DNA from: Pantoea vagans
GTDB taxonomy: Bacteria; Pseudomonadota; Gammaproteobacteria; Enterobacterales; Enterobacteriaceae
Length of the DNA: 64,000 nucleotides
NCBI RefSeq assembly: GCF_004792415.1
Contig: NZ_CP038855.1
Span: 62,001-126,000 of the forward strand
Direction of reading: 5' to 3'
Shown: in pieces, positions 46,196-54,789 of the stretch
How positions within the stretch are numbered: position 1 is the first letter of the stretch
How the letters are laid out: the number at the start of each line of letters is the position of its first letter
Position numbers and translations under genes: made by a program
Notes under the pieces: generated by a model
Seen by the model: the letters and a program-made list of their open reading frames with translations, nothing else
Told to the model about the DNA's origin: nothing
Databases searched by the model: none

Positions 46196-46274
46196 CTCAT
46201 TTACCGGATGAACGGGAAAACCATGACCATACCGCGCCGCTGACGCCGAAACGAGAGGTGGAACGAGTCAGATT

Positions 46275-46321
46275 GTTGCCAATGCAGCAGGATGCAACTA
46301 TGCCTGTTGCGAATGCAGCAG
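46275..46321. promoter_or_regulatory. Probable enhancer sites for the sigma-54 activator
   Basis: Two sites match at 15 of 16 bp: GTTGCCAATGCAGCAG (46275-46290) and GTTGCGAATGCAGCAG (46306-46321). Each is an imperfect dyad (GTTGC with GCAGC around AAT). Their 31-bp start-to-start distance is about three helical turns. They lie ~80-125 bp upstream of the -24 element, the usual place for activator binding. Confidence 0.75.
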
Positions 46322-46344
46322 ATTAGCGTCTGCCAGTAAAACAA

Positions 46345-46357
46345 TAAGTTATTGAAT
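46345..46357 (-). promoter_or_regulatory. IHF-like site between enhancer and promoter
   Basis: On the reverse strand, ATTCAA-TAAC-TTA matches the IHF consensus WATCAA-N4-TTR with one mismatch, in an AT-rich stretch between the enhancer sites and the -24/-12 promoter. IHF bending is a usual feature of such promoters. Confidence 0.4.
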
Positions 46358-46384
46358 TTTGGTGATAAAAATAATTCATCGCAG

Positions 46385-46400
46385 TGGCACGCATCCTGCT
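46385..46400 (+). promoter_or_regulatory. Sigma-54 (-24/-12) promoter of ssuD operon
   Basis: TGGCACGCATCCTGCT matches TGGCACG-N4-TTGCW with one mismatch. GG (46386-46387) and GC (46398-46399) are separated by exactly 10 bp, as required. Transcription would start near 46411, about 60 bp before the ssuD start. Confidence 0.82.
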
Positions 46401-46469
46401 AGAGGCTATATAACCAAAGGGATTAACCCTATGTGATAAATTTTAATATCGTTATAAAGGAATCTGCTA

Positions 46470-47642
46470 ATGAGTCATGCGACACAGGAAAACCTCAACC
46501 TCTTCTGGTTTCTGCCTACCCACGGCGACGGGCGCTATCTGGGTACTACCGAAGGCGGCAGAGCAGTCGATTTACCCTATTTACAGCAGGTTGCGCTGGC
46601 GGCAGATAATCTGGGCTACTACGGTGTGTTAATCCCGACCGGTAAAAGCTGCGAGGATTCATGGCTGGTCGCCTCGGCACTGGCACCGATCACCAAAAAG
46701 CTGCGCTATTTAGTGGCCGTGCGTCCCGGCCTGCAACCGCCCAGTCTGGCGGCGCGGATGGCGGCGACGCTGGACCGTCTCTCCGGCGGCCGGTTGCTGA
46801 TCAACGTGGTCACGGGTGGTGATCCGGTAGAGAACAAAGGTGACGGCATCTTCCTGAGTCATGAAGAGCGCTATCAGGTGACCAAAGAATTTCTTGAGGT
46901 TTACTCCCGCCTGCTGAAAGGCGAGAAGGTAGACTTTGAAGGCGAACATATTCGCGTGGAAGGCGCCGAGATCCTCTTCCCGCCGGTGCAGGAAGACGGT
47001 CCGCCACTCTATTTCGGTGGCTCGTCTGAGGCCGCTATCGACGTTGCGGCGAATCAGATCGACACCTATCTGACGTGGGGCGAGCCGGTTGAACAGGTCG
47101 CGGAGAAGCTGGCGGTGGTTCGTCAGCGGGCGCAGGAGAATGGCCGCACGCTCTCTTATGGCATCCGCTTACATGTCATTGTACGTGAAACGGAAGAGGA
47201 AGCCTGGGCGGCCGCCGATCGACTGATTTCACATCTGGATGAAGAAACTATCGCCGCCGCGCAGAAAATCTTTGCCCGCATGGACTCCGCCGGTCAGGCG
47301 CGGATGAGTGCCCTGCATCAGGGGTCGCGTGAGAGCCTGCGCATCGGTCCCAATCTCTGGGCAGGCGTCGGCCTGGTGCGCGGCGGCGCAGGAACTGCGC
47401 TGGTTGGCAATCCGCAGCAGGTTGCCGATCGCATCCGGGAGTATCAGGCACTGGGCATTGAGAACTTTATCTTCTCCGGCTATCCGCATCTTGAAGAGGC
47501 ACACCGCTTTGCTGAGCTGGTAATGCCGTTGTTGCCGCTGGCTGCCAACGCCGAAAAGAAACAGCGCAGCGTCAACACCGGTCCGTTTGGTGAAACCATC
47601 GGCGGCGACCGTCGCCCGGCTAAACAGGCCAGCGCCAGCTAG
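46470..47642 (+). CDS. ssuD: FMNH2-dependent alkanesulfonate monooxygenase
   Basis: Protein of 390 residues, near SsuD length. It starts [21 protein letters not shown] with AAGGA upstream and has the SsuD motifs [50 protein letters not shown] and [14 protein letters not shown]. It cleaves the C-S bond of alkanesulfonates with FMNH2 and O2, giving aldehyde and sulfite. It is the first gene after the sigma-54 promoter. No flavin reductase (SsuE-like) is in the operon. Confidence 0.95.
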   Translation: MSHATQENLNLFWFLPTHGDGRYLGTTEGGRAVDLPYLQQVALAADNLGYYGVLIPTGKSCEDSWLVASALAPITKKLRYLVAVRPGLQPPSLAARMAATLDRLSGGRLLINVVTGGDPVENKGDGIFLSHEERYQVTKEFLEVYSRLLKGEKVDFEGEHIRVEGAEILFPPVQEDGPPLYFGGSSEAAIDVAANQIDTYLTWGEPVEQVAEKLAVVRQRAQENGRTLSYGIRLHVIVRETEEEAWAAADRLISHLDEETIAAAQKIFARMDSAGQARMSALHQGSRESLRIGPNLWAGVGLVRGGAGTALVGNPQQVADRIREYQALGIENFIFSGYPHLEEAHRFAELVMPLLPLAANAEKKQRSVNTGPFGETIGGDRRPAKQASAS

Positions 47643-47667
47643 TCAGTTAACAGAAAAAGGCTCGCTT

Positions 47668-49080
47668 ATGTCACAACAGCAGATTGTCATTATCGGCGGC
47701 GGGTTCACCGGCACCGCGCTGGCGATCCATCTGGCCCGCGCTGGCCAGGCGGGGTTGCAGGTGACGGTGATTGAACCTCGCGTACAGCTGGCGCAGGGCG
47801 TGGCATACGGCACCACCGATCCGGCCCACCGCATTAATGTGCCGGCCGGCAGAATGCAGCTTGCCGGTGATGAAGAGGGCGCATTTGATCGCGATTATCG
47901 TTCATCCTCCACCTTTAAAGCCGATCCGCAGGCGCTGTGGCATGACGGTAATGTCTACCCGCAGCGCGGTGAGTTTGGACGCTGGGTCAATGCGCAGTTT
48001 GTTCATCTTCAGCAGCACTCACCGGTGAAACTGAGCCATCTGCGTGACAGTGCGGTTGCCTTTAAGAATGGCGTGGTGACCACGGCCTCCGGGCAGCAGA
48101 TTCATGCCGATCAGGTAGTGCTGGCGATCAGCCATCCCCCGCCCGATCTGCCTCTTCTGCTGAGGCCGCTACAGGGCCATCCGGGCTTGATTGCCAATCC
48201 CTGGCAGCGCGACGCACTGGCGCAGGTCGCCCCTGACGAACGGGTGGCGATTATCGGTTCAGGGCTGACCATGTCCGATGTGGTGGCGTCGCTGCATCGT
48301 CAGCAGCACCGTGGAAAGATTACCGTCTTCTCACGTCGTGGCCAGCTGCCGCGTGCCAACCTGAGTGGCAACAATGAGACCTACGCTCTGGATTACAGTC
48401 AGCCGCAATCCGCCACCGCGCGCGGCTGGCTACATCGGGTGCGACAGGAGGTTAAACAGGCGGCGGCGCTGAATCTGCCCTGGCAGCTGGTGCTGGATGA
48501 TATTCGCCGTAACGGTCAGCACATCTGGCAGAGTCTGTCGCTGCACGAGCAGCAGCGCTTTCTGCATCATCTGCGCCCCTGGTGGGATGTTCACCGCTAC
48601 CGGATTGCGCCGCAGGTGAGCCAGGTTCTCAGCCAGCAGCAGGCCAGCGGTCAGCTGACACTGCTGGCGGCGCGCCTTATCGCCGCTGAATCGGATGGCG
48701 CAACGCTCCGGCTGACGCTGCGCCTGCGTGGTGGGCAATCACACAGGCTGGAGGTGGAGAAACTCATTGTCACCACCGGCCCTGCACACAACGCGCTGCT
48801 TAACAGCAATGCGCTGCTGCGTCAGCTCCATGGCGATGGCGTTATCCAGCCTGACCCGCTGGCGCTGGGGATCCAGGTTAATGCGCTGTCTCAGACGCTG
48901 AATGTGAACGGTGAAGCAAATCCCGGACTGTATGTCGCCGGGCCTGCCGCACGGGGTCGCTTTGGCGAGCTGATGGGATTGCCGCAGGTGGCGGAACATG
49001 CTGAGTCTGTTGCACGGCAACTGTTGAATGCCCTGTCGCTGCCTGTCAGCGAGCGATGTCCCGGCTCACTCACCTACTGA
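47668..49080 (+). CDS. FAD/NAD(P)-binding protein of sulfur operon
   Basis: Protein of 470 residues from ATG 47668. N-terminal dinucleotide fold IVIIGGGFTGTALAIHLARA, then VAYGTTDPAHRINVPAGRM, a second Rossmann motif VAIIGSGLTMSDVVASLHR, and YVAGPAARGRFGELMG near the end. This is the NAD_binding_9-type family, often beside ligand transport or oxidation genes. It might act as an electron donor to the monooxygenases, or as a separate oxidoreductase; I cannot tell from sequence. It starts 25 bp after ssuD. Confidence 0.75.
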   Translation: MSQQQIVIIGGGFTGTALAIHLARAGQAGLQVTVIEPRVQLAQGVAYGTTDPAHRINVPAGRMQLAGDEEGAFDRDYRSSSTFKADPQALWHDGNVYPQRGEFGRWVNAQFVHLQQHSPVKLSHLRDSAVAFKNGVVTTASGQQIHADQVVLAISHPPPDLPLLLRPLQGHPGLIANPWQRDALAQVAPDERVAIIGSGLTMSDVVASLHRQQHRGKITVFSRRGQLPRANLSGNNETYALDYSQPQSATARGWLHRVRQEVKQAAALNLPWQLVLDDIRRNGQHIWQSLSLHEQQRFLHHLRPWWDVHRYRIAPQVSQVLSQQQASGQLTLLAARLIAAESDGATLRLTLRLRGGQSHRLEVEKLIVTTGPAHNALLNSNALLRQLHGDGVIQPDPLALGIQVNALSQTLNVNGEANPGLYVAGPAARGRFGELMGLPQVAEHAESVARQLLNALSLPVSERCPGSLTY

Positions 49081-49148
49081 ATCTTCCTTTTAAAACACAC
49101 ATTAAAAAGTGGGCGGCAAGCGATTGCCGCATCCGCTCAGGAGTCGCT

Positions 49149-50558
49149 ATGTCATCGCAACGTGAAATTCGCCTGAATGCTTTCGATATGAACTGTGTGG
49201 GTCATCAGTCACCCGGCTTGTGGGCGCATCCCCGCGACCGCTCATGGCAGTACAAAGACCTGGCGTACTGGACCGATTTAGCGCGTCTGCTGGAGCGCGG
49301 TAAGTTTGATGGGCTGTTTATTGCTGACGTGCTGGGTGTCTATGACGTGCTCAATGGTAATAACCATGCTGCCATCCGTCAGGCTACACAGGTACCGGTA
49401 AACGATCCGCTGGCGTTAATCACGCCGATGGCCATGGTGACGGAACACCTGGGCTTTGGCCTGACCGCCTCGCTGTCGTTTGAACACCCCTACCCGTTTG
49501 CGCGTCGGATCTCGACCCTGGATCATCTGACCAAAGGCCGTATTGGCTGGAATATTGTCACCTCCTACCTGGAAAGTGGTGCGCGCAATATCGGGCATCA
49601 GGCTCAGACCGACCACGATGCGCGCTACGACTACGCCGATGAGTATCTGCAGGTTATCTATAAGCTGCTTGAAGGAAGCTGGGAAGACGACGCTGTCCTG
49701 CGCGATCGTGAACGTCATATTTTCAGCGACCCCAACAAAATCCATCCGATTAACCATCAGGGAACGTTTTTCCAGGTGCCGGGCATTCATCTTTGCGAGC
49801 CGTCACCGCAGCGCACACCGGTGCTATACCAGGCCGGTGCCTCCAGCCGCGGTAAAGCCTTTGCAGCGGAGCATGCTGAATGTGTATTTGTCGCGGCACC
49901 GTCGAAAGTACTGCTGAAGAAAACTGTGGCAGATATTCGCCACAGGGCCGCTGAGGCGGGACGCGACCCGCGTTCCATCCTGATCTTCAATCTGCAGACG
50001 GTGATTGTGGGTGAAACTGACCTGGCGGCGCAGGCGAAATGGCAGGAGTACAAAAGCTATGTCAGTTACGAAGGCGCGCTGGCGCTGATTTCGGGCTGGA
50101 CCGGTATCGACTTCGGGCAATATCAGCCTGACCAGGTACTGAAGCATCTGCATACCAACGCGATCCAGTCGGCGGTCGAAACCTTCTCAACAGCCGATCC
50201 CAATCGTCAGTGGACGGTGCAGGGGCTGGCTGGCTGGGTGGGCATTGGCGGTTTTGGCCCGTTGCTGGTGGGCAGCGCCGAAACCGTAGCGGATGAACTG
50301 CAGAGCTGGGTTGAAGAGACCGACGTTGACGGGTTTAACCTCGCCTACGCCGTGACCCATGAAACCTTTACTGACGTGGTGGAACTGCTGGTGCCGGAAC
50401 TGCAAAAGCGCGGCGTTTACAAGCAGGACTATCAACCCGGCACGCTGCGTGAGAAGTTGTTCGGACAGGGCCCGCGGCTGGCGTTGCCACATCCGGGTGC
50501 CGGTTATCGCCGTATCTCCGGCGCGGAGCAGTGGACAGAAAGCGTGGAGGCCTCATGA
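49149..50558 (+). CDS. NtaA/SnaA/DszA-type FMN-dependent monooxygenase
   Basis: Protein of 469 residues. ATG 49149 has AGGAG upstream; the open frame from 49056 overlaps the flavoprotein and is not used. It belongs to the luciferase-like NtaA/SnaA/DszA/SoxA group: IRLNAFDMNCVGHQSPGLWA, RGKFDGLFIADVLGVYD, GRIGWNIVTSYLESGARNIG and VLYQAGASSRGKAFAA. These FMNH2-dependent enzymes open sulfones, nitrilotriacetate or N-acyl sulfur amino acids. With SsuD it suggests oxidation of more than one sulfur substrate. It overlaps the ATPase gene by 4 bp. Confidence 0.92.
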   Translation: MSSQREIRLNAFDMNCVGHQSPGLWAHPRDRSWQYKDLAYWTDLARLLERGKFDGLFIADVLGVYDVLNGNNHAAIRQATQVPVNDPLALITPMAMVTEHLGFGLTASLSFEHPYPFARRISTLDHLTKGRIGWNIVTSYLESGARNIGHQAQTDHDARYDYADEYLQVIYKLLEGSWEDDAVLRDRERHIFSDPNKIHPINHQGTFFQVPGIHLCEPSPQRTPVLYQAGASSRGKAFAAEHAECVFVAAPSKVLLKKTVADIRHRAAEAGRDPRSILIFNLQTVIVGETDLAAQAKWQEYKSYVSYEGALALISGWTGIDFGQYQPDQVLKHLHTNAIQSAVETFSTADPNRQWTVQGLAGWVGIGGFGPLLVGSAETVADELQSWVEETDVDGFNLAYAVTHETFTDVVELLVPELQKRGVYKQDYQPGTLREKLFGQGPRLALPHPGAGYRRISGAEQWTESVEAS

Positions 50559-51571
50559 TTGAGATTATGGGGCTAAGTAAAACTTACGCCCGGCCACAGA
50601 ACCGCCAGATTGAGGTGCTGAAAGATATTACGCTCAGCGTTCCTGCCGGTTCAATTACGGCGGTCGTCGGGCCCAGCGGCGCGGGAAAATCGACGCTGGC
50701 AAAGTGCATCAGTTTGCTGGAGAGGCCGACATCGGGAAGCATTCGGGTCAATGGCGAGGATCTGTCACATTACACGGGTGAGACTTTACGTCACAAACGT
50801 CGGGCGATAGGCACCGTGTTTCAGTCATCCGCGCTGCTGCAGCGCAAAACCGCCTGGGAAAATGTGGCGCTGCCGCTGGAGTGGCTGGGCGTGGTGCCCG
50901 GGGAGATCAAACGCCATGTTGGCACGCTACTGGAGAGCGTCGGTCTGAGTGACAAGGCGGGCTTTTATCCTTCTCAGCTCTCGGGCGGCCAGCGCCAGCG
51001 TGTGGGTATCGCCCGGGCGCTGGCGCTTAAGCCCACGGTGTTGCTGGCTGACGAGGCCACGTCCGGGCTTGATCCGGATGCCACCCGCGCCATTCTGACG
51101 TTACTGAAAACCCTGCGCGATCAGTTTGGGCTATCAATCATCTTTATTACCCACGAAATGGATGTGGTGCGGCGCGCAGCCGACGCCGTCGCGCAGATTG
51201 CAGACGGCAGGCTGGTGCAACAGGGCCATCTACGTCAGCTGCTGGCCACGCCTGATTCGTCGCTGGGTCAGCAGCTGTTCCCACTCCAGCCACTCGCTGG
51301 GTCCGGCGATTTGCTGCTGCAACTCACCTACGGCGATCGCCCGATTGCCATCGACTGGATCAGCCGTCTGACGCAGCAGTTTGCCGTGCAGGTGGATCTG
51401 CTGGCCGCCCACGTTGAGCAGGTTGGCGATGCGCTGGCGGGACGGATGCGGGTGGCCATTCGTTTTTCCCATTCTGGCGTCACGTCCCGGCAGGTGACAG
51501 AGCAGCTACAGCACTATGGCATTCATGCTGAGATTCTGGAACAACGTGCGGCCCTGCAGGAGGTGGTATGA
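50555..51571 (+). CDS. MetN-like ABC transporter ATP-binding protein
   Basis: Protein of 338 residues. ATG 50555 (MIEIMGLSKTYARPQN) has GGAGG upstream and overlaps the previous stop. Walker A GPSGAGKSTL, signature LSGGQRQRVGIARALA, Walker B VLLADEATSGLD, H-loop FITHEMDVV. The last ~90 residues resemble the NIL/ACT-like domain of MetN, which can give ligand-dependent inhibition. It imports a methionine-like or other sulfur compound. Confidence 0.92.
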   Translation: MIEIMGLSKTYARPQNRQIEVLKDITLSVPAGSITAVVGPSGAGKSTLAKCISLLERPTSGSIRVNGEDLSHYTGETLRHKRRAIGTVFQSSALLQRKTAWENVALPLEWLGVVPGEIKRHVGTLLESVGLSDKAGFYPSQLSGGQRQRVGIARALALKPTVLLADEATSGLDPDATRAILTLLKTLRDQFGLSIIFITHEMDVVRRAADAVAQIADGRLVQQGHLRQLLATPDSSLGQQLFPLQPLAGSGDLLLQLTYGDRPIAIDWISRLTQQFAVQVDLLAAHVEQVGDALAGRMRVAIRFSHSGVTSRQVTEQLQHYGIHAEILEQRAALQEVV

Positions 51572-52272
51572 AACCTGCTGACGTACTGAGTCAGGATACG
51601 CCGTGGAACCAAATCCCGGCGCTGATGCTGCCCGCCTACGGAGAAACCTGGCTGATGGTGGCTGTGGTGATGCTGTTTGTGGTGACGCTGGGTGGCCTGC
51701 TGGGAGTGGTGCTGTTTAACACCTCGCGGCAGGGGCTGTTTCCGCACAGGACGCTGCACCAGATTCTGGGCTGGATTATCAACATGGGCCGTTCACTCCC
51801 TTTTCTGGTGCTGATGGCGGCCATTATCCCTTTTACCTTCTGGCTGACCGGCACCACCATTGGCATCCCCGCAGCCGTGGTACCGATGATCATCGCCGGC
51901 ACGCCCTTTTTTGCCCGACTGGTCAGCAATGCGCTGCGTGAACTGCCCGCTGATGTCACCGCCGTGGGCCTGGTGTCCGGGGGCTCCACGTGGCAAATCA
52001 TTACCCGCGCCCAGATCAGTGAAGCCCTGCCCGCAATAGTGGCAGCCATTGTGCTGAATCTTATTTCGATGATTGAGTATTCCGCTATCGCCGGAACGAT
52101 CGGTGCCGGGGGGATTGGTTATCTGGCCGTGGTTTACGGTTATCAGCGTTTTGATAATCACATCATGGTGGCCACCATTATTGTGCTGATCGTCACTATT
52201 CAGCTGGTTCAGTTTTTAGGCGACCGTTTGATTGCGGCGCTGCAACCTTATCAGGGAAAACATTCAACATGA
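51568..52272 (+). CDS. MetI-like ABC transporter permease
   Basis: Protein of 234 residues with about five to six helices and an EAA-type loop (DVTAVGLVSGGSTWQIITRA). It has the MetI pattern (IPALMLPAYGETWLMVAVVM; SMIEYSAIAGTIGAGGIGYL; YGYQRFDNHIMVATIIVLIV). It overlaps both neighbours by 4 bp. Confidence 0.93.
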   Translation: MKPADVLSQDTPWNQIPALMLPAYGETWLMVAVVMLFVVTLGGLLGVVLFNTSRQGLFPHRTLHQILGWIINMGRSLPFLVLMAAIIPFTFWLTGTTIGIPAAVVPMIIAGTPFFARLVSNALRELPADVTAVGLVSGGSTWQIITRAQISEALPAIVAAIVLNLISMIEYSAIAGTIGAGGIGYLAVVYGYQRFDNHIMVATIIVLIVTIQLVQFLGDRLIAALQPYQGKHST

Positions 52273-53144
52273 CGCATCACGACTTTGAAATCCGACAGAA
52301 GAAAAAATGGCCGTGGGTAGTGGCTGGGGTGGTGGTGGTGGTGATTGCCGCTGCGGTCTGGTATCAGGTTGCGCACAAGGCCCGCACCGTCACTTTTAGC
52401 ACCACGCTGAAAGTCCATTTTGAACCGGCGATGGCCGGTGAAGAGCGGCTGATTCAGTTTGTGGCGCAACATATAGCGCCCGACTACGGCATCAAACTGG
52501 AGGCCGAAGGATTGCAGGATCCGGTACAGGCCGATCGCGCAGTGGCGGAGGGTAAGTATGCCGCCACCGTCTATCAGCATCAGTGGTGGCTGAAACAGGT
52601 GGTGGATGCGAATAAATTTCCGCTGACAGCCACCCTGCCGCTGTTCCAGTGGGCGTTTGGCATCTATTCAGATCGCTACCGTGCCATCAGTGAACTGCCA
52701 CAGGGTGCGGAGATTGTCGTGCCCAATGATGGCGCTAATCAGGTACAGGCCTTATGGCTGCTGCAGCGTATCGGCCTGATTGGCCTCGATCCGGCGATTG
52801 AACCACGCACCGCAAAACTCAAAGACATCAAAGAGAATCCTCATGGTTTCAACTTCAAAGAGCTGGATCTGTTGACCATGCCGCGCGCGCTGAATTCGGT
52901 TGATGCAGCCATCGGCTATGTTTCACAGTTTGATGCCGGAAAAGTACCGCGCGAAAAAGGGATTTTATTCCCGCCAGCCCCGCGCACCTTTGCCTCTCAA
53001 CTGGTTATAGGCACGCCCTGGCTGGCAGATGAAAATATTGTCCGGCTTAAAAAAGCCTTCGCCGACCCCCGGCTACAGCAGTGGCTGAAAGAAACGCAGG
53101 ATCCTCTGGTGAAAGGCGTGCTGGTGCCGGTTTCCGCAGAATAA
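52269..53144 (+). CDS. MetQ/NlpA-like substrate-binding protein, membrane-anchored
   Basis: Protein of 291 residues in the NlpA/MetQ family: KVHFEPAMAGEERLIQFVA, YAATVYQHQWWLKQVVDANK, VVPNDGANQVQALWLLQRIG. Unlike MetQ it has no lipobox cysteine; the N-terminus is KKKWPWVVAGVVVVVIAAAV, a single uncleaved-looking anchor after a basic stretch. The binding domain should then be held at the outer face of the inner membrane. It is the last gene before a strong terminator. Confidence 0.9.
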   Translation: MTHHDFEIRQKKKWPWVVAGVVVVVIAAAVWYQVAHKARTVTFSTTLKVHFEPAMAGEERLIQFVAQHIAPDYGIKLEAEGLQDPVQADRAVAEGKYAATVYQHQWWLKQVVDANKFPLTATLPLFQWAFGIYSDRYRAISELPQGAEIVVPNDGANQVQALWLLQRIGLIGLDPAIEPRTAKLKDIKENPHGFNFKELDLLTMPRALNSVDAAIGYVSQFDAGKVPREKGILFPPAPRTFASQLVIGTPWLADENIVRLKKAFADPRLQQWLKETQDPLVKGVLVPVSAE

Positions 53145-53167
53145 TCAACAGGCTTGGGCTGGCCCGA

Positions 53168-53200
53168 ACCGGATGAATCGCTGCATTCATCCGGTCTTTT
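53168..53200 (+). terminator. Rho-independent terminator of ssuD operon
   Basis: Perfect 11-bp stem ACCGGATGAAT/ATTCATCCGGT with loop CGCTGC, followed by CTTTT. It lies 23 bp after the MetQ-like stop. Confidence 0.88.
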
Positions 53201-53293
53201 CCATGTCTGAAAAATGAGATTAACTTATTGAATTATATAGAATCGTTATCCATATTTGTTGGTTGTTTACTGAGCCGGGAATGCCTATAAAAA

Positions 53294-53323
53294 CCTCGTT
53301 ACCTGCTGAATATAATAACGAGG
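53294..53323 (+). promoter_or_regulatory. Hairpin that covers the MFS ribosome-binding site
   Basis: CCTCGTTA (53294-53301) is the exact reverse complement of TAACGAGG (53316-53323), which contains the GAGG ribosome-binding site of the MFS gene. The loop is 14 nt. Folding would hide the site, so translation could be controlled by RNA structure. Confidence 0.5.
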
Positions 53324-53328
53324 ATATG

Positions 53329-54789
53329 ATGAGTACATTAGAGATTGACAACACCCTGACCACTCCGCCGCCCCACTCCACGCCGGTTCGTTCGGTGAGT
53401 GATGTGGCCCGGCTAATCAACAGTAATACCGAGAAAAACAGCTACGCCCGCTGGATTGTGTTCCTGGCGCTGGGCGGTGTATTTCTTGATGCCTACGATC
53501 TCACCACGCTCTCCTATGGTATTGACGATGTGGTGAAAGAGTTTGGCTTAACCCCGGTGCTGACCGGGCTGGTGACCTCTTCAATTATGATCGGCACCAT
53601 CGTCGGCAATCTGGTCGGCGGCTGGCTCACCGACAAATATGGCCGCTACTCGGTGTTTATGGCGGACATGCTGTTCTTCGTGGTCTCGGCGATAGCTGCC
53701 GGTCTGGCGCCCAACGTCTGGGTATTGATTGGCGCGCGTTTTCTGATGGGGGTCGGGGTCGGGATCGATCTGCCGGTTGCCATGGCCTACCTGGCGGAGT
53801 TCTCTAAGTTCTCCGGCAAAGGCAATAAAGCGTCGCGCCTCGCGGCCTGGTGCCCGATGTGGTATGCCGCGTCATCTGCCTGCTTCTTTATTATTTTTGC
53901 GCTCTATTTCCTGCTGCCTGCCGAACACATCGACTGGTTGTGGCGCGCCTCGCTGCTGTTTGGCGCGGTACCGGCTCTGCTCATTATCGCGGTGCGCAGC
54001 AAGTTCATGAATGAGTCACCGCTGTGGGCCGCCAATCAGGGAGACCTGAGCGGTGCAGTTCGTATCCTGCGCGACTCCTACGGCATTATTGCGCATGAAG
54101 AGCAGCCCGAAAAAACCGAAACCGTGAAAGCGGCCCCGAAAGTGAGTTTCCGCGTGCTGTTTCAGAAGCCTTACCTCGAACGCACGATCGTCAGCGCAGT
54201 AATGAACGTCTGTATCGCATTTGAGTACACCGCCATTGCTTTCTTCCTGCCCTCTATCCTGGCGCAGTTCCTGGGCGCGGGCGTGTTTGAAACCATCTCC
54301 GCCTCACTGGGGCTGAACGCGCTGTTCGCCTTTACCGGCGGTCTGCTGGGGATGCGGCTGGCATGGAAGTTCCCTTCCAGGCATGTGGCGATTGCGGGTT
54401 TTGCCCTGCAGTTTATTGCGCTTATCTCGCTGGCGCTGATCGGTCATCCACAGGCCACTGCTGGCGTGGTGTTTGCCGTGCTGATGCTGGGACTCTGGCT
54501 GTTTGCCGAAGGGTTCGGCCCCGGCGCGCAGTTGATGATCTATCCGGCGCTTTCTTATCCGACCCACATTCGCGCGACCGGTGTTGGCTTCAGTCGCTCG
54601 CTCTCTGGTATCGGCAGTGCGCTGGCGCTGTTTATCCTGCCCATTCTGCAGGCCCGTTATGGCACCAACATGTTCTGGATCGTCTCTCTCGCCGCCCTTA
54701 TTCCGATTATTTTCCTGTTGATTATCCGGTTTGAACCGACCCGACAGGACATTGATGAACAACCTGCAACAGGAGAAGATCATGTCTGA
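53329..54789 (+). CDS. MFS transporter of sulfur locus
   Basis: MFS protein of about 486 residues, ~12 helices. Loop 2-3 motif GGWLTDKYGRYSVF and the loop motif ARFLMGVGVGIDLPVAMAYL mark the sugar/aromatic-acid-like MFS group. ATG 53329 (MSTLEIDN) is best spaced from GAGG; ATG 53326 is adjacent, and the frame is open to 53263 (M of MFTEPG), an alternative. It overlaps the next gene by 8 bp and likely moves the organosulfur substrate or its product. Confidence 0.88.
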   Translation: MSTLEIDNTLTTPPPHSTPVRSVSDVARLINSNTEKNSYARWIVFLALGGVFLDAYDLTTLSYGIDDVVKEFGLTPVLTGLVTSSIMIGTIVGNLVGGWLTDKYGRYSVFMADMLFFVVSAIAAGLAPNVWVLIGARFLMGVGVGIDLPVAMAYLAEFSKFSGKGNKASRLAAWCPMWYAASSACFFIIFALYFLLPAEHIDWLWRASLLFGAVPALLIIAVRSKFMNESPLWAANQGDLSGAVRILRDSYGIIAHEEQPEKTETVKAAPKVSFRVLFQKPYLERTIVSAVMNVCIAFEYTAIAFFLPSILAQFLGAGVFETISASLGLNALFAFTGGLLGMRLAWKFPSRHVAIAGFALQFIALISLALIGHPQATAGVVFAVLMLGLWLFAEGFGPGAQLMIYPALSYPTHIRATGVGFSRSLSGIGSALALFILPILQARYGTNMFWIVSLAALIPIIFLLIIRFEPTRQDIDEQPATGEDHV

